Assembly (NCBI GenBank): GCA_017624895.1
Contig: JAGAMB010000058.1
Coordinates: forward strand, 1 to 57,974
DNA length: 57,974 bases
Reading direction: 5' to 3'
Source of the DNA: Ruminococcus sp.
GTDB lineage: Bacteria > Bacillota > Clostridia > Oscillospirales > Ruminococcaceae
Below the pieces are notes generated by a model. That model was not told the DNA's origin. It saw only the letters and a program-made list of their open reading frames with translations, and did no database searches. This document shows positions 16,813 through 23,771 of the stretch, piece by piece. Each line of letters starts with the position of its first letter. The first letter of the stretch is position 1. The position numbers were made by a program, and so were the translations under genes.

Positions 16813-19197
16813 ATGACAGTAATTATGTTTTTGATCATTATGATAGTGTTATTTTTAGGTGTACCGATAGGTATCGGCTTCGGAATTGCAGCACTTGTAA
16901 AATACGAAAAGAAACAAAATCAGATGAGGTATTATTCTCAGCCTGATCCGCACATCTACGGCCCGCCCTACAGAGCTCCAATTCCGCCGAAAGCTCCGAG
17001 AAAAAAGCTTTCCGCATCTTCGGTTATGCTTCTCATTGGTACAATATTTATTATGTTGTCTGCTATCACCTTTGTGGCGGCAAACTGGATAAATATGGAG
17101 CCTCAGACAAGAGTATTCGCACTTGCAGGAGCAGCGGTAATAGCTTTTGCGATATGTGGAGTTATGAAAGCTGCTGCTGACCTTGTTCATACTTCCTCAG
17201 CTTTTTATATGATAGGCAGTCTGATAGCAATAGTTTCATTTGGTACAGCAGGTTATTACAAGCTTTTTGGTGAATGGTTCAGCTTTGACGGCATGGGCAG
17301 CGGATCGTTCCTTGCAGTTATGGCAATTCTTGCTGCAACAGCGGCTTTTGCGGGACATACCCTTTATAAGCACGTTTCATTTCATTTTACGGGATTTTCG
17401 TTTATTTCACTTGCGATACTTTTCTTATGCGTTCAGCTTACTGAAAACTTCGAGCAGTTTGCTCCGGTTATCGGAATTGCACAGCTTATAATTACTGCTG
17501 TTCTTCATGTGTTTAAGCCCCATAAGGGTAAGGCTATTGAAGCTCCTGCTGAAATTATAGGCGATATCACAGCTGTTATTTATCAGCTTATTGCTCTCAG
17601 CTATGCTGTAGGTACAACTTTAGATGCAACATGGTACACATTTGCTGTTCTTGGTATTATTCTTGTTCAGCTTTTTGTGTACGGATTCCTGAAAAATCAG
17701 AAGTGGATGTTCATTTTTGCCGATATTATCGGTGTTTACACAGCATTTACAGTATCCGGAGGACTTGAGGACGAAATAGGTGAGCCTTGGTCTATGGTAC
17801 TTTTCGGAATGATTACATTTGCAATTTACGTACTTAATCACATTATTCCCGAAAACCTTACAGCGTCAAAGTTTATTTCCTTTATCGGTTTTGTTATAGG
17901 TGCTATTGTGGCACTTAATGCAAATACAGATGATGTATACGGACTTAATCTCCTTTTCCCTGCTGTACTTACTGTTATTATTATGGGTTATTGCCTGCAT
18001 AAGTCAAAGGATATCCAGTTTGTGGCAGGTATTGCACTTCCTATAATGCCCTTATGTATGGCATATACCGTATTTGATGATCTGTTCAGAGGCGGTGAAA
18101 CCTCGGATATGCTCAGCGTTATTGTATATGGTGGTCTTGCACTTGTGTACGTGGTTATGGCATCATTCTTCATCTTCCTGCCGACTATTGCCTTCAATTT
18201 CTACACAAAGCATCCCGTAAGAGCGCATACGGCTGAATACACTCTTATGATAGCAGCAGTCTTTGCACTTATGGCTGTTTCGGTCTATCCGGAGTTTTCC
18301 TTTATTGTAATTATACTTTGTATAATCCATTTCATCGTTTCCTGTGCAATGAAGAACAATATTACAGCAGCAGGATCAGTTATAGCAGCTATTCTGACAG
18401 CAGGCGGAATTTTCAAAGAGCATATTGACAGCGATGATGCAAGAAATTATGTGCTTATGGGATTGTTCGCACTTCTTGTAATAGCTTCAAGAGTCGTATT
18501 CCCTGAATCTATCATATACAAGAAGAATGACCGCATAAGACTGGATGTTCTCCTTCCAACATCACTGATAGTATTATTCTGGATAGACGGAGGCAATGAC
18601 GTAACAAGCTTCCTTATTCATATAGCTGTTGCAATATACATTGCAGCGTTTGTCAAAAAGAATACCGAAAAGAATGCGGCGGCAGTTCTGCTTTCAGTTT
18701 CAGCTCTTATCGTATCATTCGCATTTGTTTTCAGACCATTCCTGACATTTGATTCCTCTCTTGTATCAAGCAAGATAAATCTCGGTATACTTATGCTTCT
18801 CGGAGTTGCATACAAGCTTATCTGGAGAAATCACAAGGAAGTTTCAAAGATCGTTTCTACAATAATGTTCATTCTTGCATTTGGCGGACTTATAGTTGAT
18901 GGTATCATTCATGACAATATGGCAAACAGAATATTTGTTCTTGCGGTCACAGCGGCAGTTCTTATCTTCTCATTCTATGCAAAGAGCAAGACTTGGTTCA
19001 GCGTTTCCTCGATAGCTCTTGTTATACTTACAGTTCTCCTTACAGCTAAGTATTTTTCATCTGCTGGCTGGTGGGTATACCTCCTTGCAGTTGGCGTGAT
19101 CTTCATCGTAATTGCAGCTATCAACGAAGCCTGCCGCAAAAAAGGCGAATCAATGAAAGAAACTGTTACTAAGACATTTTCAGACTGGACATGGTGA
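16813..19197 (+). CDS. Large polytopic membrane protein, DUF2157-like
   Basis: A 794-residue, very hydrophobic protein with roughly 20 predicted membrane segments. A short N-terminal anchor (about 1-25) is followed by a Pro-rich cytoplasmic stretch (YYSQPDPHIYGPPYRAPIPPKAPRKK). The repeated helices then begin with LLIGTIFIMLSAITFVAANW, the N-terminal signature of DUF2157-type proteins. The start is ATG 16813, with AAAGGAG 8 nt upstream. It heads an apparent operon with a small membrane protein and a sensor kinase/regulator pair and may be a stimulus-linked membrane factor. No transport or enzymatic motif is recognisable. Function unknown. Confidence 0.65.
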   Translation: MTVIMFLIIMIVLFLGVPIGIGFGIAALVKYEKKQNQMRYYSQPDPHIYGPPYRAPIPPKAPRKKLSASSVMLLIGTIFIMLSAITFVAANWINMEPQTRVFALAGAAVIAFAICGVMKAAADLVHTSSAFYMIGSLIAIVSFGTAGYYKLFGEWFSFDGMGSGSFLAVMAILAATAAFAGHTLYKHVSFHFTGFSFISLAILFLCVQLTENFEQFAPVIGIAQLIITAVLHVFKPHKGKAIEAPAEIIGDITAVIYQLIALSYAVGTTLDATWYTFAVLGIILVQLFVYGFLKNQKWMFIFADIIGVYTAFTVSGGLEDEIGEPWSMVLFGMITFAIYVLNHIIPENLTASKFISFIGFVIGAIVALNANTDDVYGLNLLFPAVLTVIIMGYCLHKSKDIQFVAGIALPIMPLCMAYTVFDDLFRGGETSDMLSVIVYGGLALVYVVMASFFIFLPTIAFNFYTKHPVRAHTAEYTLMIAAVFALMAVSVYPEFSFIVIILCIIHFIVSCAMKNNITAAGSVIAAILTAGGIFKEHIDSDDARNYVLMGLFALLVIASRVVFPESIIYKKNDRIRLDVLLPTSLIVLFWIDGGNDVTSFLIHIAVAIYIAAFVKKNTEKNAAAVLLSVSALIVSFAFVFRPFLTFDSSLVSSKINLGILMLLGVAYKLIWRNHKEVSKIVSTIMFILAFGGLIVDGIIHDNMANRIFVLAVTAAVLIFSFYAKSKTWFSVSSIALVILTVLLTAKYFSSAGWWVYLLAVGVIFIVIAAINEACRKKGESMKETVTKTFSDWTW

Positions 19198-19246
19198 GTG
19201 TGATAATGCGTAATTTGGTTATTAGTAAAAATGAGGAGGCATTACT

Positions 19247-19543
19247 ATGAAAATATTATTACCAATTTTGATTTTGGCGATTTTTGGCAGTATTCAATTT
19301 GTTATGGCAAGCAGAATCAAATGCAAAGCAGTAAAATTTTTACCCGCTATTATATCTTCATTGGCTGTAATTGCTTGCCTTGCAGTTTATCTTGGTTCAT
19401 ATGCTATAAGCTCTGAAAGTGTAATGGCAGAAAATCAATATTTTGCTGCATTTTTAGGAACATATACAGGAGCTGCAATGATAGGAAGCTTTTTAGCTTT
19501 GATAATTGCTAAGTTTTTAAAAAACAGGAATTGGGGTAAATAA
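19247..19543 (+). CDS. Small membrane protein, unknown function
   Basis: 98 residues with three hydrophobic segments (about 3-20, 30-50 and 68-90) and a basic C-terminus (FLKNRNWGK). An AGGAGG site precedes the ATG. It lies 49 nt after the DUF2157-like gene and before the sensor kinase, probably co-transcribed. No family is recognised; it may be an accessory to the neighbouring sensor system. Confidence 0.6.
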   Translation: MKILLPILILAIFGSIQFVMASRIKCKAVKFLPAIISSLAVIACLAVYLGSYAISSESVMAENQYFAAFLGTYTGAAMIGSFLALIIAKFLKNRNWGK

Positions 19544-19554
19544 TAAATATGACT

Positions 19555-19587
19555 GCAATACCGCACGTTATGTACGTGCGGCATTGC
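19555..19587 (+). other. Stable hairpin just upstream of the sensor-kinase gene
   Basis: GCAAT-A-CCGCACGT (19555-19568), a 5-nt loop and ACGTGCGG-C-ATTGC (19574-19587) form a 13-bp stem with one mismatch. It sits between the small membrane protein stop and the kinase ribosome site AAAGGAG. There is no following U-tract, so it is a weak terminator at best; an RNA-processing or differential-expression element is possible. Confidence 0.55.
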
Positions 19588-19606
19588 CATTGAAAGGAGC
19601 GAAAAT

Positions 19607-21202
19607 ATGGCAGTAACTGTTACGGCTTCAGTATTGCTTTTAATAGGTATGTGCGGTATGCTTGGTACAGTAGGCTGGATTTTGTCAAGGGGCAATAAAA
19701 ACCGAATGACAAGGCTTTTCATCGTCTGCCAGCTTTCTATTGTGCTGTGGCTTGTTTCTCAGCTGCTGATTTTATTTTCTGTAAATAATACACAGCTTTC
19801 TATAAGCTACCTCATCGGTAATTTCGGTATATGCCTGTTTTCTCCCTTCTGGCTGATGTTTTCAGCGGAATATTCCGAGGCGTCGGTAAAATTCAGAAAA
19901 GCCGCAAAATTTTTCCCCGTTATATCGGCGGTAATGTATGCGGTAATTGTTACAAATCCGCTTCACAGACTTTATTACAAGGAATTTGATATAAATGGCA
20001 TAACTTACGGGATAATGTTTTACATTTTTCAGCTTTTGTTCTATATATTGATCTTATTTGGCATATCCCTTATGTTTATCCGCCATTCAAAGGGCAGCAC
20101 AGTTTCTGCACAGTCGATGTTTCTCGCTCTGGCGGCAGCTGTTCCGCTTCTGATAAATATTCTATCAGTATGCGGCGTTATAAATTCCGAGATTGAGCTT
20201 ACCCCGCTGTTTTTTGCATTTTCCGTTATTATGGTTCTTATTGCTATATGTCGTTACGGATTGCTGAATATCAATCAGATCGCAATTCAGGATACCTTTG
20301 ATAATATTGGCACAGCGGCGGCGGTATTTGATACTGAGGGAAATATCACCTACATCAATAAGGCGATGAAAAGGCTTGTATCCGCAGATTTTACCGATAT
20401 TTCAGATTTTTATGCGGCTCTTGGGCAGCTTTCCGGAGCAGAATTTGAAAAAGATAAAAGTTCCGTTGAATTTTCCGTGGGAAATGAACAATACAGCCTT
20501 AAAAAAAGCCGTATTTGCAACGAAATGGGAACGGAAATTGCAGGCATTGTTCTTATCAGCAATATAACCGAATACTATGAGCTTGCACAGGCTGAAAAAA
20601 AGCTTTCGATTGAACACGAGAGAAACAGAATTGCGCAGGAGATTCACGATTCCGCAGGTCACACCTTTACGATGATAAGCTCCCTGGCAAAAATTACAGA
20701 GGCGGAGCTGAAAAACGGTAATACTGCCGACATATCACAGTATATAGCGGAAATCGACGGACTTTCACGAAGCGGTATAACACAGCTCCGCTGCTCTATA
20801 AATAATCTCCGCGACGATGAGTTTATGACATCTGTTGTAAGGGCTGTCAAGACAGTAACCGATGCTGTGAGGAGCATCGAGGTTGATGTTTGTGTGCAGG
20901 GGACAGAGGATACCCGTTATGCTTTCTGCATACGGCAGGTGTATGATTCGGTTAAGGAAACTGTTACAAATGCAATGCGGTATTCGGGAGCTGAAAGAAT
21001 TGATATTATCATGAAATTTCTCGATGACCGTCTGGAGCTTTATATATTTGACAATGGCAGAGGATGCGATAACATAATAGAAAATAATGGTCTTACGGGA
21101 ATCCGCCGCCGTATAGAAGAAATAGGCGGAACGGTGAAATTTTCTTCTGTTAATGGAGAGGGATTTACAACAATGATGAAAATACCTGTGGAAAAAGGAT
21201 GA
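19607..21202 (+). CDS. Sensor histidine kinase, 7TM-type input, HisKA_3
   Basis: A 531-residue membrane kinase. Residues 1-220 form a seven-helix input module of the histidine-kinase N-terminal 7TM type. A PAS-like segment follows (about 228-325). The HisKA_3 dimerisation domain carries the phospho-acceptor His347 in AQEIHDSAGHT, and the HATPase domain ends with the G-box DNGRGC and GLTGIRRRIEEIGG. It belongs to the NarL/DesK class and is paired with the response regulator 4 nt downstream. The ligand is unknown; the co-encoded membrane proteins may be its targets or sensors. Confidence 0.9.
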   Translation: MAVTVTASVLLLIGMCGMLGTVGWILSRGNKNRMTRLFIVCQLSIVLWLVSQLLILFSVNNTQLSISYLIGNFGICLFSPFWLMFSAEYSEASVKFRKAAKFFPVISAVMYAVIVTNPLHRLYYKEFDINGITYGIMFYIFQLLFYILILFGISLMFIRHSKGSTVSAQSMFLALAAAVPLLINILSVCGVINSEIELTPLFFAFSVIMVLIAICRYGLLNINQIAIQDTFDNIGTAAAVFDTEGNITYINKAMKRLVSADFTDISDFYAALGQLSGAEFEKDKSSVEFSVGNEQYSLKKSRICNEMGTEIAGIVLISNITEYYELAQAEKKLSIEHERNRIAQEIHDSAGHTFTMISSLAKITEAELKNGNTADISQYIAEIDGLSRSGITQLRCSINNLRDDEFMTSVVRAVKTVTDAVRSIEVDVCVQGTEDTRYAFCIRQVYDSVKETVTNAMRYSGAERIDIIMKFLDDRLELYIFDNGRGCDNIIENNGLTGIRRRIEEIGGTVKFSSVNGEGFTTMMKIPVEKG

Positions 21203-21206
21203 TGAT

Positions 21207-21830
21207 ATGATAAAGGTACTTATAGCAGATGATGTGGCAGTTCTTCGTATGGGATTAAAGGCGGTACTCAGCGAAGAACCTGAAATAAAGGTAGTAGGGG
21301 AGGCAGGCAACGGTAAAGAGGCGTATGAGCTTGCTCTGCGTCTTGAACCGGATGTGGTGCTTATGGATATGCGTATGCCCGATTTTGACGGCGGATACGG
21401 TACAAGGCAGATAAAGGATAAACTTAGCGGTGTAAAAGTTCTCGTGCTGACCACCTTTGATGATAAGGAAACGGTGGAAAAGGCTATGGCAAGCGGTGCA
21501 GACGGTTATATCCTCAAAGAGATGGACAGCAGTCAGGTTATCAATTCGATAAAGGCTGTGGCAGGCGGAATAAATGTATTCTGTGATAACGTATTTCAGG
21601 CAATAAAAAAAGAGCCTGTAAAGCAGGCTCCGAAAAATTTTGACTTGACTGAGCGTGACGTTGAATTTCTGCGTCTTATATGCGACGGCTGCGATAATAA
21701 GGAAATAGCCGCACAGCTTTTTCTTGCAGAGGGTACTGTCCGCAACGGTATATCGAGGCTTCTTGAAAAGCTTAAACTGAAGGATCGCACACAGCTTGCG
21801 GTATTTGCCATAAAAAATAATTTGGTTTGA
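21207..21830 (+). CDS. NarL/LuxR-family response regulator
   Basis: A 207-residue regulator. The receiver domain (1-120) has the acidic pair D8-D9, phospho-acceptor D54 (VVLMDMRMPD) and the TTFDD segment. A short Lys/Pro linker leads to a LuxR-type helix-turn-helix (about 142-205; DGCDNKEIAAQLFLAEGTVRNGISRLLEKL). It is cognate to the upstream kinase by adjacency and class. It may bind the tandem palindromes at 16692-16726. The linker-coding DNA contains a hairpin resembling a minus-strand terminator. Confidence 0.93.
   Translation: MIKVLIADDVAVLRMGLKAVLSEEPEIKVVGEAGNGKEAYELALRLEPDVVLMDMRMPDFDGGYGTRQIKDKLSGVKVLVLTTFDDKETVEKAMASGADGYILKEMDSSQVINSIKAVAGGINVFCDNVFQAIKKEPVKQAPKNFDLTERDVEFLRLICDGCDNKEIAAQLFLAEGTVRNGISRLLEKLKLKDRTQLAVFAIKNNLV
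21605..21630 (-). terminator. Intragenic minus-strand intrinsic terminator in the regulator gene
   Basis: Read on the minus strand, GAGCCTG (21630-21624), a 5-nt loop, CAGGCTC (21618-21612) and a run of seven T (21611-21605) form a textbook intrinsic terminator. It lies entirely within the DNA encoding the linker between receiver and DNA-binding domains. It would stop antisense transcripts arriving from the dockerin gene side. Confidence 0.6.
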
Positions 21831-21834
21831 TATA

Positions 21835-21863
21835 AAATGCGGCAGAAAAAATCTGCCGCATTT
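21835..21863. terminator. Bidirectional terminator, regulator gene / dockerin gene
   Basis: A perfect 12-bp stem, AAATGCGGCAGA (21835-21846) and TCTGCCGCATTT (21852-21863), with an AAAAA loop, lies between two convergent genes. T-rich sequence follows on the plus strand (CTTTTAG) and the A-rich arm gives a U-rich end on the minus strand. Confidence 0.85.
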
Positions 21864-21882
21864 CTTTTAGTAAATTTAATTA

Positions 21883-22824
21883 TTAATCCCAGGAAGGAAT
21901 CTTACCTGTTGATACAGCTCCGTAGTATTCAAGGATCTTTGAAGCGTCTGAGGAGTCAGATTTGCCGTCCTTGTTTACATCAGCAGCTTTTTTCTGTTTG
22001 TCGGTAAATGTAAGAGTACCGCCTGTCTGAATAAGTCCGTATTCAGCAAGAACAAGTGAAGCGTCTGCGGAGTCAACCTTGCCGTCCTCATTTACATCGC
22101 CGAGGAGGAAGTCAGCACCGCCCTCATCAATACCGGGACGTTTTTCTCCAATATAGATTGTAAGACCTGTTACATCGGGAGGACAATCAGGGAAGCTGTA
22201 TATCGTATTTCCGTGTTCAGCGTCCATAGCGCATCTTGTGCTGTTATCAGCGTCATCTGTGAAGTATATGTCATAGCGACCGTCGTTAGTGTCAGCGTCA
22301 ATTACAAATTCAAATGTGATGAGGGGATAAGCGTCTGATGTGCTGCCATAGGGAATGAGAGCCTTTCCGTCCTGTGAACGAACAGTAAAGTTGTGGCTGT
22401 TATATTCTGAGTTAACAGAGTAATTGCTGGTCATACTGTCAACAGAAAGTTTGCCGTCCTCGCCTTTTACAGAATAAGCAAAAGGTTCTGTAGGAGTTTC
22501 GAATGGGTCATTTACTTTTGTGATAGTGACATTTTTGTCTGATGACTTCCACTTTGGAGATACGCTCCATGCACCCTTTTGCGGATCTGAAAAATAGATA
22601 TTTGCAGTAAGACTGATATCTTCGGTCAGTTTTTCAGGATCAATGTAAATAGTTCCGTCATCTTTGATCTCGATTTTGTCCGATTTCTCTACTTCCATAT
22701 AGAAACGAACAGCTGCTGCGGTGCCATCTGCGGCAGCGTATGCAGCATATGTACCGGTGCCTGTAAAAGGCAGACAGGATACAGCGAGAACTGCGGCTGA
22801 GATTGCTGAAAGTGATTTTTTCAT
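21883..22824 (-). CDS. Secreted dockerin-bearing protein, beta-sandwich N-domain
   Basis: 313 residues. A signal peptide (about 1-31; basic start, hydrophobic core, Ala-rich cleavage region) is followed by a beta-rich domain (about 36-227). Residues 241-305 are a type I dockerin with two calcium loops (GDVNEDGKVDSAD and ADVNKDGKSDSSD). Dockerins bind cohesins on scaffoldins or the cell surface. The N-terminal domain has a segment, YPLITFEFVIDADTNDGRYD, like the late strands of cohesin folds, but I cannot assign it firmly. No catalytic motif is seen, so it may be structural or binding. It lies 38 nt downstream of mtnN but has its own ribosome site (AAAGGAG). Confidence 0.8.
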   Translation of the reverse strand: MKKSLSAISAAVLAVSCLPFTGTGTYAAYAAADGTAAAVRFYMEVEKSDKIEIKDDGTIYIDPEKLTEDISLTANIYFSDPQKGAWSVSPKWKSSDKNVTITKVNDPFETPTEPFAYSVKGEDGKLSVDSMTSNYSVNSEYNSHNFTVRSQDGKALIPYGSTSDAYPLITFEFVIDADTNDGRYDIYFTDDADNSTRCAMDAEHGNTIYSFPDCPPDVTGLTIYIGEKRPGIDEGGADFLLGDVNEDGKVDSADASLVLAEYGLIQTGGTLTFTDKQKKAADVNKDGKSDSSDASKILEYYGAVSTGKIPSWD

Positions 22825-22862
22825 GTTTATTTCTCCTTTATATCTCCCGTCAAGGGAGTTAT

Positions 22863-23540
22863 TTACATAATTTCTGTCATTCTCAGAACTATTTCAGCCA
22901 CACGCTTTGCAGCGATTTTCTCAAATTCGTCAAATGACATTGCACCCTCGTCGTCAGCATTATCAGATATACAGCGGACACTTACAAAGGGTGTATCATT
23001 GAGATAGCAGGCGTGACCTACGGCGGCACTTTCCATATCAACGGCATAGGGGCTGAATTTTTCCTGTATAGCGTTTTTTACAGCATTATCTGAAATGAAC
23101 TGCTCTCCCGATACAATACGTCCGCGGAAGCTGTTAACAGAAAATTCGCCGCATACCTTTTCAGCGGAATCCATAAGGGCTTCATCAGCCTTGAATACAG
23201 CGCAGTATGGGGGATAATCTGCAAGGAAGTGAGGATCGAGATCGTGGGGGAGAACCTCTGTGGATATAACGATATCGCACACCTTGACAGAAGTATTCAT
23301 TCCACCTGCAACACCTGTGTTGATAACGCAGTCGGGAGAGAAATTGTCGATCATTACCTGTGTGCATAATGCAGCGTTTACTTTTGCGATACCGCAGCAG
23401 GCATTGACGATTTTATTTCCATTGTATGAGTTTATGTAGAAATCAAAGCCTGAAATACGCTTTATTTCAGCCTCACCGAGCATAAGGCGTATATCTGCAA
23501 GCTCTGATGGCATTGCGCCGATAACAGCAATAGTTTTCAT
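22863..23540 (-). CDS. mtnN: 5'-methylthioadenosine/S-adenosylhomocysteine nucleosidase
   Basis: Cleaves adenine from methylthioadenosine and S-adenosylhomocysteine, removing inhibitory products of SAM use and feeding the activated-methyl cycle. At 225 residues it is typical. The residues matching the E. coli catalytic set are present: E13 (GAMPSEL), E170 in VDMESAA, and D193 in CISDNAD. The GVAGG glycine-rich segment is near 76-80. It is divergent from lon. Confidence 0.94.
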   Translation of the reverse strand: MKTIAVIGAMPSELADIRLMLGEAEIKRISGFDFYINSYNGNKIVNACCGIAKVNAALCTQVMIDNFSPDCVINTGVAGGMNTSVKVCDIVISTEVLPHDLDPHFLADYPPYCAVFKADEALMDSAEKVCGEFSVNSFRGRIVSGEQFISDNAVKNAIQEKFSPYAVDMESAAVGHACYLNDTPFVSVRCISDNADDEGAMSFDEFEKIAAKRVAEIVLRMTEIM

Positions 23541-23662
23541 AATTATTTAACTCCTTATCATATTATAGAAACATTATATCATACTTTTTATTAAAAATCA
23601 ATATATTTCTTACAAAAAAATAATTCCTTTTCATCATATGGGTGAGAAACTTTTCTTATAGC

Positions 23663-23691
23663 TTGCATTTTTGTGTGGAATATAGTATAAT
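23663..23691 (+). promoter_or_regulatory. Promoter of lon
   Basis: TTGCAT (23663-23668), 17-bp spacer, TATAAT (23686-23691). The predicted start of transcription near 23698 places the short palindromic element C4 at the very 5' end of the lon leader. No CIRCE or CtsR-like heat-shock operator was found nearby. Confidence 0.7.
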
Positions 23692-23701
23692 AGAAATAAA
23701 C

Positions 23702-23742
23702 TTAAGATAATATCGCACAGAGCTTGTGCTGTGCTGCCTTAT
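23702..23742. repeat. Short family C palindrome (C4) in the lon leader
   Basis: TTAAGATAATATCGCACAGA begins one arm and GTGCTGTGCTGCCTTAT ends the other. The two arms are the terminal sequences of family C brought together without an interior. It lies between the lon -10 box and the ribosome site and would fold into a 5' hairpin on the lon transcript. Confidence 0.55.
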
Positions 23743-23771
23743 AAGGAATAATTAGTAAGGGAGAGGGAAAT

